Source: Luteibacter pinisoli (GTDB lineage: Bacteria > Pseudomonadota > Gammaproteobacteria > Xanthomonadales > Rhodanobacteraceae). From it: DNA of 64,000 nucleotides. Location of the stretch: NCBI RefSeq assembly GCF_006385595.1, contig NZ_CP041046.1, forward strand, positions 434,001 through 498,000, in the 5' to 3' direction. Below the pieces are notes generated by a model, which did not search any database, was not told the DNA's origin, and was given only the letters and a program-made list of their open reading frames with translations. Numbering within the stretch: position 1 is the first letter of the stretch; each line of letters opens with the position of its first letter. Below, piece by piece: positions 45,421 through 56,300 of this stretch. The position numbers and the translations under genes are program-made.

Positions 45421-45769
45421 GATTTTTTTCGCAATCTGAGGGATGTGAAAACGCGCGGGGGCATGCGTTATCGCGCGGCAAAGCCATGAATTAAATCATA
45501 TACGGCCCTCGCCAGCGGGTTTTGCCGGGGTTTCGGGGATAGGCCATACGGACGACGCGAAATACTGCGTCAAATCATTGACGGTCGCATTTTCATACTG
45601 TTAGGTTCCTGCGACGGCTGGGGAAAAAGCGTCAAAAAGCCGTCGTACACAGCGTTTGAGAAGTTTCTGAGCTTCTTTTTTTGCAGGGGACGTCCACCAG
45701 GGGCGTCAAAAGGAAGGCGGCCCGCAATCGGCCGTCCAAGGCAATACCACGGGCTTAGGGGTAGTGCAG
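45421..45769. other. Intergenic region upstream of the subtilisin-like protease
   Basis: 349 bp with several symmetric elements: CGTCAA-ATCA-TTGACG at 45568-45583, an 8-bp inverted repeat CGACGGCT/AGCCGTCG with 18-base loop at 45612-45645, and AGAAG...CTTCTTTTTTT near 45660-45682. The last looks like a weak terminator in the probable protease leader. TTGACG at 45578 could be a -35 element, but no good -10 follows. Divergent promoters for tatD and the protease must lie here. Confidence 0.5.
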
Positions 45770-47710
45770 ATGGGAAATCGTCTTTTCGCGAGGTCGTTCG
45801 TCGCCTCGCTCGTCCTGGCCACGGCGCCAGTGATCTTCGCCGCAGGGGCCAGCGCGCCCCACGCCACGTACAACGTCAGCACGGTGCGCGCGCCGACCAG
45901 CGTCGACCGCTTCATCGTGACCTATCGCGATGGCACCACGCAGCGAACGGACCATGCCGCGGCGACGCAAACGGTGAGCGCCGCGCTGTCACGCGCCGCC
46001 GCCCTCACCAGTTCATTGCGTGCAGGCAAGACCGCCGCGCCGACGGCCGCTTACGTCCGCAAGCTCGGCATCGGTGCCGACCTCGTCCGCACGTCGCGCA
46101 AGCTGACCCCCAGCGAGGCGGATGCGCTGGTTAGGCAGATCGCCAGCGACCCTGCCGTGGCGCACGTCCAGGTCGACACGATGAAACAGAAGGTGCGCGA
46201 TATTCCCGCGGCCGCTGTCAGCCCCATCGTCCCCAATGACCAGTATTACGCCCGCTACCAGTGGCATTTCCGCGCGCCGGACGGCACCGCGGAGAAGATC
46301 GGCTCCGACGCGAGCAGCTACGCCAACAAGGGCGGCAGCAACGTTGCCAACGCGTGGAATCTTTCCGATGGCACGGGCATCACGGTGGCCGTGCTCGATA
46401 CCGGCATCACCAATCACCCGGACATCGACCTGTCGCTCGCCGATGCGGGCTACGACTTCATCAGCGACGCTTTCGTGTCCGGCCGTGCAACCGACGGCCG
46501 CGTGTCCGGTGGCTGGGACCTCGGCGACTGGACCACGGGCGACGACAAATACCTCGCGACCAACGGCGGCTGCGTCGACGCGGACAATCCGGCGGAAGAC
46601 TCCAGCTGGCACGGCACGCATGTGTCCGGCAACGTCGCCGAGCTGACCAACAACACCACCGGCATGGCGGGCATCGCCTACAAGGCAAAAGTCCTGCCGG
46701 TTCGCGTGCTGGGCCACTGCGGTGGCTACAGCTCGGACATTGCCGATGCGATCGTGTGGGCCTCCGGCGGCCATGTCGACGGCGTGCCGGACAACACGCA
46801 CGTCGCCCAGGTGATCAACATGAGCCTGGGTGGTTCGGGCAAGTGCAGCGATGACCAGGTGACGGCCGACGCCATCACCAGCGCCATCTCGCGCGGCACC
46901 ACGGTGGTGGTGGCCGCCGGCAACTCCGATGACGATGCCGCGAACTACTCGCCGTCGAGCTGCCCGGGTGCCATCGCCGTCGCGTCCAACGGCATCACCG
47001 GCAAGCGCGCGTTCTACTCGAACTACGGCAGCGTGGTTGCGCTCTCCGCACCGGGCGGCGGCGTATATGCCAACGATGCCTCCTCGGGCACCATCGTCTC
47101 CGCCGGCTTCTCCTGGTCCGCCATCAATGACGGCCTGCACGAGCCGACCACGGCCGATTACGGCGGCATGGCCGGCACCTCGCAGGCCACCCCGCATGTC
47201 ACCGGCACGGTCGCGCTGATGCTTGCCGCGACGAAGGGCGCCAACCTGCCCACGCCGACGCCGGCCCAGATCCGCACGCTGCTCACCTCGACGGCGCACG
47301 CGTTCCCCTCCACGCCGGACAAGGTGATCGGCGCGGGCATCGTCGATGCCTATGCGGCGGTGAACAAGGCGCTGGGCAACGACAACGGCAACCCGGGCGA
47401 GCCCGACGTCACCGCGCTCACCAACGGCACCGCCTTCAAGGCGTCCGGTGATGGCTCGGCCAAGGTGTTCTCCATCGTCGTGCCGACGGGCGCGCGCACG
47501 CTGGTGTTCACCACCACGGGCGGCACCGGCGATGTCTCGATCGCCGTGAAGAACGGTACCGCGGGCACGGAGACCGTGTCGGCGAAGAAGGGCACGAACA
47601 ACGAGACCGTCACGGTGGCGCGTCCGGCGGCAGGGACCTGGTACGTCACCGTCACCAGCCCTGCGTCGTACGCCAACGTCAGCGTCCTCGCGCGCTTCGT
47701 CGAGCCGTAA
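45770..47710 (+). CDS. Secreted subtilisin-like serine protease (S8) with PPC domain
   Basis: Extracellular protease precursor of 646 residues. Signal peptide to about residue 29, an inhibitor-I9-like propeptide (FIVTYRDG... to about 140), then the S8 catalytic domain with Asp210 (VAVLDTGITNHP), His281 (SSWHGTHVSG), the oxyanion Asn in VVAAGNSDDD and Ser471 (GMAGTSQATPHVTG). A C-terminal PPC domain (about 555-646) ends the protein and is usually trimmed after secretion. I preferred the second start, ATG, because AGGGG lies 8 bp before it. The neighbouring type II secretion operon is a plausible export route. Confidence 0.92.
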   Translation: MGNRLFARSFVASLVLATAPVIFAAGASAPHATYNVSTVRAPTSVDRFIVTYRDGTTQRTDHAAATQTVSAALSRAAALTSSLRAGKTAAPTAAYVRKLGIGADLVRTSRKLTPSEADALVRQIASDPAVAHVQVDTMKQKVRDIPAAAVSPIVPNDQYYARYQWHFRAPDGTAEKIGSDASSYANKGGSNVANAWNLSDGTGITVAVLDTGITNHPDIDLSLADAGYDFISDAFVSGRATDGRVSGGWDLGDWTTGDDKYLATNGGCVDADNPAEDSSWHGTHVSGNVAELTNNTTGMAGIAYKAKVLPVRVLGHCGGYSSDIADAIVWASGGHVDGVPDNTHVAQVINMSLGGSGKCSDDQVTADAITSAISRGTTVVVAAGNSDDDAANYSPSSCPGAIAVASNGITGKRAFYSNYGSVVALSAPGGGVYANDASSGTIVSAGFSWSAINDGLHEPTTADYGGMAGTSQATPHVTGTVALMLAATKGANLPTPTPAQIRTLLTSTAHAFPSTPDKVIGAGIVDAYAAVNKALGNDNGNPGEPDVTALTNGTAFKASGDGSAKVFSIVVPTGARTLVFTTTGGTGDVSIAVKNGTAGTETVSAKKGTNNETVTVARPAAGTWYVTVTSPASYANVSVLARFVEP

Positions 47711-47743
47711 GCGCACGCCCCGCCGGCCCCGTGCCGGCGGGAA

Positions 47744-47772
47744 GGAAAGCCCTGCCAGGGGGCGGGCTTTCC
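47744..47772 (+). terminator. Hairpin terminator after the serine protease
   Basis: Nine-bp arms GGAAAGCCC/GGGCTTTCC, 34 bp after the protease stop. The T-run is only three bases and inside the stem, so termination strength is uncertain. Confidence 0.55.
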
Positions 47773-47852
47773 GTATGGCGCCGGCGAGGGGGTCTTCGCT
47801 GGCGTGGCGTTCGGGGAGGGGTCCCCGGCGCCGTTCAAGGGAGGTAAGGGCA

Positions 47853-48299
47853 ATGTATTCACGAACACTGGCACAGGCCATGGGCCTGGTGCTGACGGGC
47901 GTCTTCACCCTCGCGACAGCCGCGCAGGCCGCTGACGCACCGAAGACCGCTGCCCCACAGGCCGTGGTGGTGCAAGGCGTGCAGGTGGCCATCGACCCGG
48001 CAACGGGCCGTTTGCGCGAGCCAACGGCCGAGGAGCGTGCGGCGCTGTCGAAAGCGTTTGGCACGCAGAACATCGGCGCGTCGAAGCTGGCCGCCGGCCA
48101 GCCACGCACGGCCGCCGAGGCGCAGTCCACGTTCCGCACCGTCTCGCTCTCCAACGGCGTCCGCGCCAAGGCGGTACGGGTACCGGCGGAACTGATGAGC
48201 AGCGTCGTCGCCGAACGGCAACCAGATGGCAGCCTCAGCGTCCACCACGATGACCATGGCGTACAGCCTGCGCCGAAGGCGCCGGAGGTGGTGAAATGA
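47853..48299 (+). CDS. Small secreted protein coupled to the PA-domain metalloprotease
   Basis: A 148-residue exported protein: signal peptide to about residue 27 (ending QAADA), then a soluble domain with VAIDPATGRLREPTAEERAALSKAF and FRTVSLSNGVRAKAVRVP, and a His/Asp-rich tail (LSVHHDDHG). GGGAGG lies 8 bp before the ATG. Its stop overlaps the metalloprotease start (ATGA), so the two are made together. No family recognised. The coupling suggests an inhibitor, chaperone or accessory factor of the protease, but this is inference. Confidence 0.7.
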   Translation: MYSRTLAQAMGLVLTGVFTLATAAQAADAPKTAAPQAVVVQGVQVAIDPATGRLREPTAEERAALSKAFGTQNIGASKLAAGQPRTAAEAQSTFRTVSLSNGVRAKAVRVPAELMSSVVAERQPDGSLSVHHDDHGVQPAPKAPEVVK

Positions 48300-50275
48300 T
48301 CCGCCGCACTCTTCTCTTCACCGCGATCGCGGCGGCCGGCCTGTTCTGCGCCATGGGCGCCAGCGCAGCCGAGATCAAGATCGTCAACCAGGACGTCGGT
48401 ACCGGCAAGGGCCTCGATGACCCGACACCGGCGGTGCCGGTGGGCGGCAACCCGGGCACCACGGTCGGCAAACAGGCACTGAATGTTTTCCAGTTCGCCG
48501 CCGACGTGTGGGGTGCCGTGCTGCAGAGCGACGTCACCATCGTCAACAACGCCACGTTCGAGAAGCTCTCCTGCGATGCGACGTCCGGCGTGCTCGGCTC
48601 GTCCGGCACCACGTACATCTTCTACTTCGACAACACCAGCACGCTGCCTCCGGGCGCGCTGCGCAACACCTGGTACCACTCCGCGCTGTTCGATGCGCTG
48701 ACCAAGGAAGACGGTGCGCCGGGCGAAGCGGATATCCAGAGCCAGTTCAACGGGGCACTGGGTTCCACCGGCTGCCTGGAAGGTTCGAAGTGGTACTACG
48801 GCCTGGACGGCAAGACGCCGGCGGGCTCGATCAACTTCCTCAACGTCGTGCTGCATGAAATGGCCCACGGCCTGGGCTTCTCGGGCTTCAACAGCCTGAC
48901 CACCGGCTCGCCGTACGTGGGCGATGACGGCGTGGCCCGCCCGGACATTTACTCCACCTTCGTGTTCAACGACACGCAGATGAAGAAGTGGTACGACCTG
49001 ACGCCCGCGCAGCGCGTCACGGCGGCGCTGGACGACGGCAACCTCGTCTTCACCGGCCCCACCGTCAAGGCGGAGGCTCCGCTGGCCCTGGGCCTGCCCG
49101 ATATCTTCCGCGTGACGGCACCGGCCGGTGCGGCGGGCGACTACCAGTTCGCCCAGGCCGCGTTCGGGCCGCTGGCCACTGCCGCGAACTTCAACGGCAG
49201 CGTCGTACAGGCGGCGCCGGCGGATGCGTGCACACCCTTCACCAACGCGGCGGCGCTCAGCGGCAAGACCGCGCTGATCGATCGCGGCACCTGCGCCTTC
49301 ACCGACAAGGTGGCGGCGGCCCAGGCGGCCGGTGCGAAGGCGGTGCTGATCGCCAACAACCAGGCCGGTGCCATCACCCCGGGAGGCACGCCGACCACGA
49401 CGATCACCATCCCGACCATTGCGCTCAGCCAGGTCGATGGCAACAAGCTCAAGGCCAACCTCACCGGCCTCACCGGCGCCGTCGGCAAGGGCACGGGCCT
49501 GGCGGGTGCGGATGCGCAGGGCAATGTCCAGCTCTACGCGCCGACCGTGCTGGCGCAGGGCTCGTCGTTCTCGCATTACGACACGCGCCTCACCCCGAAC
49601 GCGATCATGGAATACGCGATCAACCAGGACCTGATGGGCCAGATCGACGTCGACCTGACACCGGCGTTGTTCAAGGATGAAGGCTGGGGCCTCAACACCA
49701 CCGGGCAGCTGCTGCTTACCTGCAACACCGGCATCCCCACCCTGGTTCCGGGTGGCGTGATCATCGGTGCCAACGTGATCTCCAACGCGAAGATCATTGC
49801 CGGTGATGCAGCGACGCTGGCGGCATATCGCACCGGCGTGCGCGGTTACGCCAGCACGCTGGCCGGTTCCGGGCTCATCACCGCAGGCCAGGCCACCAGC
49901 CTCAATGCGTGCCTGAGCGATGCGGAGACGCAGAAGCAGTACACCGCGTGGCACGTTGCCATTCCTGACGCGATCAGCCTCGGCAACAACGTGGGCCTGT
50001 CGAACCAGTCCGGCGCGGCGGGTAGCACGAAGGTGTATTCGCTCTCGGTGCCGGCCGGTGCGAAGTCGCTCACGTTCCGCACCGCGGGTGGTTCAGGCGA
50101 TGTGTCGATCGCGACGCAGGCCCCGGGCGCCACGGCATTCACCCCCGTCGCCAACCGCACGGGCAATGCCGAGGTGTTCACCAAGGCCACCCCCGCACAG
50201 GGCACCTGGTACCTGCAGGTCACCGGCGTGAAGGCCTATAGCGGCGTCACTGTCCAGGCGGTTTACACCCAGTAA
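48296..50275 (+). CDS. Secreted PA-domain zinc metalloprotease with PPC domain
   Basis: A 659-residue exported protein. Signal peptide to about 24. The zinc motif LHEMAHGLGFSG supplies His187, Glu188 and His191, but the residue where metzincins keep the third His is Gly. A protease-associated domain lies at about 265-405 (LIDRGTCAFTDKVAAAQAAGAKAVLIANN). After it comes SFSHYDTRLTPNAIMEYA, with His427 as possible third ligand and Met438 as possible Met-turn, as in leishmanolysin-like enzymes whose third ligand is far away. A C-terminal PPC domain (about 565-659) resembles that of the upstream protease. It is coupled to the small secreted protein before it. Confidence 0.82.
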   Translation: MIRRTLLFTAIAAAGLFCAMGASAAEIKIVNQDVGTGKGLDDPTPAVPVGGNPGTTVGKQALNVFQFAADVWGAVLQSDVTIVNNATFEKLSCDATSGVLGSSGTTYIFYFDNTSTLPPGALRNTWYHSALFDALTKEDGAPGEADIQSQFNGALGSTGCLEGSKWYYGLDGKTPAGSINFLNVVLHEMAHGLGFSGFNSLTTGSPYVGDDGVARPDIYSTFVFNDTQMKKWYDLTPAQRVTAALDDGNLVFTGPTVKAEAPLALGLPDIFRVTAPAGAAGDYQFAQAAFGPLATAANFNGSVVQAAPADACTPFTNAAALSGKTALIDRGTCAFTDKVAAAQAAGAKAVLIANNQAGAITPGGTPTTTITIPTIALSQVDGNKLKANLTGLTGAVGKGTGLAGADAQGNVQLYAPTVLAQGSSFSHYDTRLTPNAIMEYAINQDLMGQIDVDLTPALFKDEGWGLNTTGQLLLTCNTGIPTLVPGGVIIGANVISNAKIIAGDAATLAAYRTGVRGYASTLAGSGLITAGQATSLNACLSDAETQKQYTAWHVAIPDAISLGNNVGLSNQSGAAGSTKVYSLSVPAGAKSLTFRTAGGSGDVSIATQAPGATAFTPVANRTGNAEVFTKATPAQGTWYLQVTGVKAYSGVTVQAVYTQ

Positions 50276-50284
50276 GTGCATCAC

Positions 50285-50313
50285 ACCCGGGCCGCCCAGC
50301 GCGGCCCGGGTTC
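50285..50313 (+). terminator. Hairpin terminator after the metalloprotease
   Basis: A very stable perfect 11-bp stem ACCCGGGCCGC/GCGGCCCGGGT with a 5-base loop, 9 bp after the stop. Only TT follows, so it may be a weak intrinsic terminator or partly Rho-dependent. Confidence 0.6.
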
Positions 50314-50395
50314 CATTCGGTGGCAGGCACCGGAGGCAGCGCATGGCGCGCCCCGTCGCCCGCCACAAACGGCGGCATCCACGGGAGGAAGTTAC

Positions 50396-53300
50396 GTGAA
50401 TACGATCTACAGCAAGGTATGGAACAAGTCGCTCGGCATCCTGGTCGTTGCATCCGAACACGCACGTGCGAACGGCAAGGGCGGGGCCTCCCGACGCCTC
50501 CGTGCCGCCATGGCAGCACTGCCGCTGGCCGCAGGCGCGATGCTCGCGCTGGCCAGCCCCTCGGCCGAAGCCGGGAACATTTGCAGCGGGTTCTCATCGG
50601 GACTCGCACCGGTCGCCAAGGGTAACCAGGCCTTCGCCTGCGGTGCGCTGGCAAAGGCGGCGGGTGATTACAGCGTGGCACTCGGTGCCGCGGCGAATTC
50701 AAAGGGTGATTACAGCACCGCCGTAGGCCAGGACGCGCAGTCCAGCGGCGACTTCGCCACGGCGCTTGGCCAGGGCACGCGCGCCACGGCCACGGATTCG
50801 GTGGCGGTGGGCCAGGGTGCCAACGCCGCCAACACGGGCAGCACGGCGATCGGTCGCGGTGCACGCGCCATCGCCAACAACGCGGTGGCACTGGGTTCGG
50901 ACTCGGTAGCGAATCGCGCGAACACGGTCTCCGTCGGCCGCAGCGGCAGCGAGCGGCAGGTCGTCAATGTCGCCGACGGCACGCAGGCGACGGATGCGGT
51001 GAACAAGCGCCAGCTGGACAAGGTCGGCGACCGCGTCACCACGGTGAACGGACGCGTTGATACGGTCAACGGCCGGGTCGACACGGTATCGGGTCACGTC
51101 GATGCGGTGGATGCCGCCACGACGGATGCCCAGCATTATTTCAAGGCGGACGGCCTCGCCGATGGCAGCGATGACGCCACGGCCACTGGCAAGTACGCGA
51201 CGGCTGCCGGCTCCGGCGCGTTCGCGGGCGGCGCAGGCGACAGCGCCTTCGGCAGCGGTGCCTTCGCCAATGGTGGCAATGCCACGGCAACTGGTTACGG
51301 CGCCGTCGCGACGGGACAGAACAGCGCGGCGTATGGCGCGGGGTCGCAGGCTAACGGCCCGGGTAGCGTCGCCGTCGGCGGCGTGGCCGTGGATGCGGAC
51401 GGCAATCCGCTGATCAACAACGGCGGCGTGCCGGTCGACACCGGCGCGACCAGTGCCGATGTGGGTGGCACGGCGGTCGGCGCGAGCGCACAGGCGGCGG
51501 GTTTCGCCGCGTCGTCGTTCGGCGTGGGTGCCTACGCCAGCGGCGCGCAGTCGGTGGCGGTCGGTGCGGTGGCCAATGCCCTGGGTGACTATTCGACGGC
51601 TATCGGCACGCAGAGCGCCGCGCTCGGCGTCGCCAGCGTCGCGCTGGGTGCGGGTTCGGTGGCGGATCGCGACAACACGGTGTCGGTGGGTGATGTCGGC
51701 GCCGAGCGCCAGATCACCAACGTGGCGGCGGGTATGGAAGATACCGACGCGGCGAACGTCGCGCAGGTGAAGGATGCCGTGAACTCGGCCACGCGCTACT
51801 TCAAGGCCAACGGCGCCAATGACGGCACGGACGATGCCACGGCCATCGGTGATTTTGCGACGGCGTCCGGCTCGGGTGCCTTCGCCGGTGCGAATGGCGC
51901 GAGTGCCTACGGCAGTGGCTCGTTCGCGACGGGTGTGAACAGCACGGCCTCCGGTTACGGTGCGACGGCCACGGGCCAGAACAGCGCCGCTTACGGTGCC
52001 GGTTCGCAGGCTAACGGGCCGGGCAGCGTCGCGGTCGGTGGTGTCGCGGTGGACGCAGACGGCAACCCGCTGATCACCAATGGTGGCGTGCCGGTGGATA
52101 CCGGTGCGACCAGCGCGGATGTCGGCGGTACGGCGGTCGGCGCGAGTGCGAGTGCCAGCGGCTTTGCCGGGTCGGCGGTTGGCGTAGGCGCTTACGCAAG
52201 CGGTGCGCAGTCGTCGGCCTTCGGCGCGGTGGCGAACGCCACGGGCGATTATTCCACGGCCGTGGGTACGCAAAGCGCCGCGAGTGGCGTGAGCAGCGTG
52301 GCCGTGGGTGAGAGCGCCACGGCAGCCGGGGACGAAAGCGTGGCCGTCGGTGGTAGCGCGTTTGGGTTCTTCACCGCGCAGGCCACGGGCTATGCGACGA
52401 CCGCCCTGGGTGCGGGCGCGTGGGCCACGGCGGACTATGCGACGGCCATTGGCTGGAACACGTATGCCGCGGCAGAAAGCAGCACGGCGCTGGGCGAATC
52501 GGCATCCGCACAGGATCTGGGCGCGAGCGCGCTGGGTGCCGAAGCGATTGCCGTGGGCACCCAGTCCACCGCCGTCGGTGCGGTATCGACGACCAATGGC
52601 GACTTTGCTTCTGCCATCGGCAGCGGCAGTTATGCGGGCGCCAACAACGCCACCGCTGTAGGCGGCCTGGCCACGGCAACCGGCGAAAACAGTTCGGCCG
52701 TCGGCGCGAACAGTGAAGCCTCGGGCGCACGCTCGACGGCGACCGGTGCCTCCAGTGCCGCGTTCGGTGACGACAGCACAGCGAACGGCTACAGCGCGAT
52801 TGCTGATGGCAGCGGTGCCACCAGCGTCGGTGCAAGCAGCGTGGCTGATAGTGATTACGCCACGGCGGTGGGCAACGGTGCGAGCGCCCACGGCGTCGGT
52901 GCATCGGCGCTCGGCGCAGCCGCCAACGCGCAGGGTGATTCGGCCATCGCGAGCGGTTACGGCTCGACGGCGCAAGGCAAGAACGCGGCCGCGTACGGCG
53001 GCGGCGCACAGGCCACGGCCAACGGCACCACCGCGATCGGTGGCCAGGCGGTGGATGAGAACGGCGATCCGCTGATCACCTACAGCGCCACGGGTGAAGC
53101 AGTCGGTCCGGCAACCGCGTCGGGCCTGGCGGCTACGGCGGTCGGCGCAAGCGCCCAGGCGGAAGGGCAGTTTGCCACCGCGCTGGGTACGGCAGCTTTC
53201 GCGCAGGGCGAGCAGTCGCTGGCGGCGGGTTTCCTGTCGGAAGCGTCGGGGCAGGGTGCGACGGCGCTGGGCGCGCAGGCGTACGCACCGGGTGCATTGG

Positions 53301-56300
53301 CTACGTCGGTGGGTTACGGCTCGGCCGCATACAGCGACGGTGCCGTGGCCATCGGTGGCGGAGCGAGTGCCGCAGGCACGGGTAGCGTCGCGATCGGCCA
53401 GTACGCCGAAACCGGCTTCTCACTGTTTGGCATTGAGGCCGCCAATGCGGTCGCGGTCGGTACGAACAGCTGGGTGCTCGGCGACAGCGGTACCGCGCTC
53501 GGCGCCGGTGCCTGGGCGATCGGCAACAACAGCGTGGCACTCGGTGCCAATTCTTACGCCGATCGTGACAACACGGTGTCGGTGGGTGACGTCGGCGCCG
53601 AACGCCAGATCACCAACGTCGCTGCCGGCACGGAAGGCACCGATGCGGTGAACAAGTCGCAGCTCGATGCGGTATCGGGCAACCTGACCGAAGCCACGCG
53701 TTACTTCAAGGCCAACGGCGCCAATGACGGCACGGACGATGCCACGGCCATCGGTGATTTTGCGACGGCGTCCGGCTCGGGTGCCTTCGCCGGTGCGAAT
53801 GGCGCGAGTGCCTACGGCAGTGGCTCGTTCGCGACGGGTGTGAACAGCACGGCCTCCGGTTACGGTGCCACGGCCACGGGCCAGAACAGCGCCGCTTACG
53901 GTGCCGGTTCGCAGGCTAACGGGCCGGGCAGCGTCGCGGTCGGCGGCGTCGCGGTGGATGCAGACGGCAACCCGCTGATCACCAACGGTGGCGTGCCGGT
54001 GGATACCGGTGCGACCAGCGCGGATGTCGGCGGTACGGCGGTGGGTGCGAGCGCGAATGCCAACGGCTTTGCCGCCTCGGCAGTGGGCGTCGGCGCCAAT
54101 GCCAGCGGCGCACAGGCATCGGCGTTCGGCGCGGTGGCGAACGCCACCGGCGATCTGTCGACGGCGGTGGGCACGCAGAGTGAAGCCAGCGGTGCGAGCA
54201 GCACGGCGCTGGGTGAATCCGCCTCGGCACTCGACCTGGGCTCGAGCGCACTGGGTGCGGAATCCATTGCACTGGGCACGCAGTCCACGGCGGTCGGTGC
54301 GCTGGCCGCCTCCATCGGCGACTTCTCCTCGGCGATCGGCAGCGGCAGCTTTGCCGGTGCGAACAACGCCACGGCCGTGGGTGGCCTGGCGGTGGCGACG
54401 GGCGAAAACAGTTCGGCGGTCGGCGCGAACAGCGAAGCCTCGGGCGCACGCTCGACGGCGACCGGCGCCTCCAGCGCCGCGTTCGGTGATGACAGCACCG
54501 CCAATGGCTACAGCGCGATTGCCGATGGCAATGGTGCCACCAGCGTCGGTGCGAGCAGCGTGGCTGATAGTGATTACGCCACGGCGGTGGGCAACGGTGC
54601 GAGCGCCCACGGCGTCGGTGCATCGGCGCTCGGCGCCGCCGCCAACGCGCAGGGCGATTCGGCGATCGCGAGCGGTTACGGCTCAACGGCGCAGGGCAAG
54701 AACGCCTCGGCTTACGGCGGTGGCGCACAGGCCACGGCTAACGGCACCACGGCGATCGGTGGCCAAGCGGTGGATGAGAATGGCGATCCGCTGATCACCT
54801 ACAGCGCCACGGGCGAAGCCGTGGGTCCGGCGACGGCGTCGGGCCTGGCGGCTACGGCGGTCGGCGCAAGCGCTCAGGCGGAAGGGCAGTTCGCTACCGC
54901 GCTGGGCACGGCAGCGTTTGCCCAGGGCGAGCAGTCGCTGGCGGCGGGCTTCCTGTCGGAAGCCTCGGGTCAGGGCTCCACGGCACTGGGCGCGCAGGCG
55001 TACGCGCCGGGTGCATTGGCTACGTCGGTGGGTTACGGTTCGGCCGCATACAGCGATGGAGCGGTAGCTATCGGTGGCGGAGCGAGTGCTGCCGGCACGG
55101 GTAGCGTCGCGATCGGCCAGTACGCCGAAACCGGCTTCTCGCTGTTTGGCATTGAGGCCGCCAATGCGGTCGCGATCGGCACCAACAGCTGGGTGCTGGG
55201 CGACAGCGGCACGGCCCTCGGCGCGGGTGCCCAGGCGATCGGCAACAACAGCGTGGCGCTGGGTGCCAATGCTTACGCCGATCGTGACAACACGGTGTCG
55301 GTGGGCGATGTGGGTGCGGAGCGTCAGATCACCAACGTCGCTGCCGGTACGCAGGGCACCGATGCGGTGAACAAGTCGCAGCTCGACACGGTGGCCGGTA
55401 GCGTCAGTGACGCCAGCCATTTCTTCAAGGCGACGGGTACGGGTGATGGCAGCGACGATGCCACCGCGGCCGGCCAGTTCGCGACCGCCGCGGGTTCAGG
55501 CGCCTTCGCCGGTGGTACCGGTGACAGTGCGTACGGTAGCGGCGCCTTCGCCAACGGCGGCAACGCCACGGCGATGGGCAGCGCCTCGACGGCCACGGGC
55601 GCGGCGAGCACCGCACTCGGTGCCACCGCGGAAGCCAGCGGTGCCAACAGCGTCGCGCTTGGCGCCGGGTCCGTCGCTTCTCGCGATAACACGGTCTCGG
55701 TCGGTGCGGTCGGCTCGGAACGCCAGGTGACCAATGTGGCGGCAGCAACGCAGGCCACCGATGCGGTCAACAAGGGCCAGCTGGACACGCTGGCTGACAG
55801 CGTGAGCAGCGCGGCGCACTACGTCTCGGCGAACGGTGCGAACGACGGCTCCGACAACGCCAGCGCCGCCGGCGCCTACGCGACGGCCGTGGGTGCCGGA
55901 AGCACGGCATCCGGCGACCTGTCCACGGCGATCGGCTCGTTCGCGACCGCCAGCAAGGAATCGGGTACGGCCCTCGGTGCCTCCGCGAACGCGGCCGGCG
56001 CCGGTGCCACCGCCCTGGGTGACAGCGCACGCGCCACGGCGAAGAACTCCGTGGCGCTGGGCAGTGGCTCGGTAGCGACGCGCGCCAATACCGTCTCGGT
56101 GGGCTCGGCGGGCAGCAACCGCCAGATCACCAACGTCGCGGCGGGCACGCAGGCCACCGATGCCGTCAACCTCACCCAGCTGAACAGCGCGGTGGCCAGC
56201 GCCTTCGCCGGCACCAGCAATGCCGCGGGTAACGCGGTGGCGCTGGCACTGGGCGGCGGTGCAACCATGGGCGCCAACGGCTTCATCGGCCCGGTGTTCC

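Noticed and set aside
46013..49954. 1313-codon minus-strand frame opposite the protease genes
   Set aside because: Antisense to two proteins with clear catalytic motifs; the translation is low-complexity and not protein-like.
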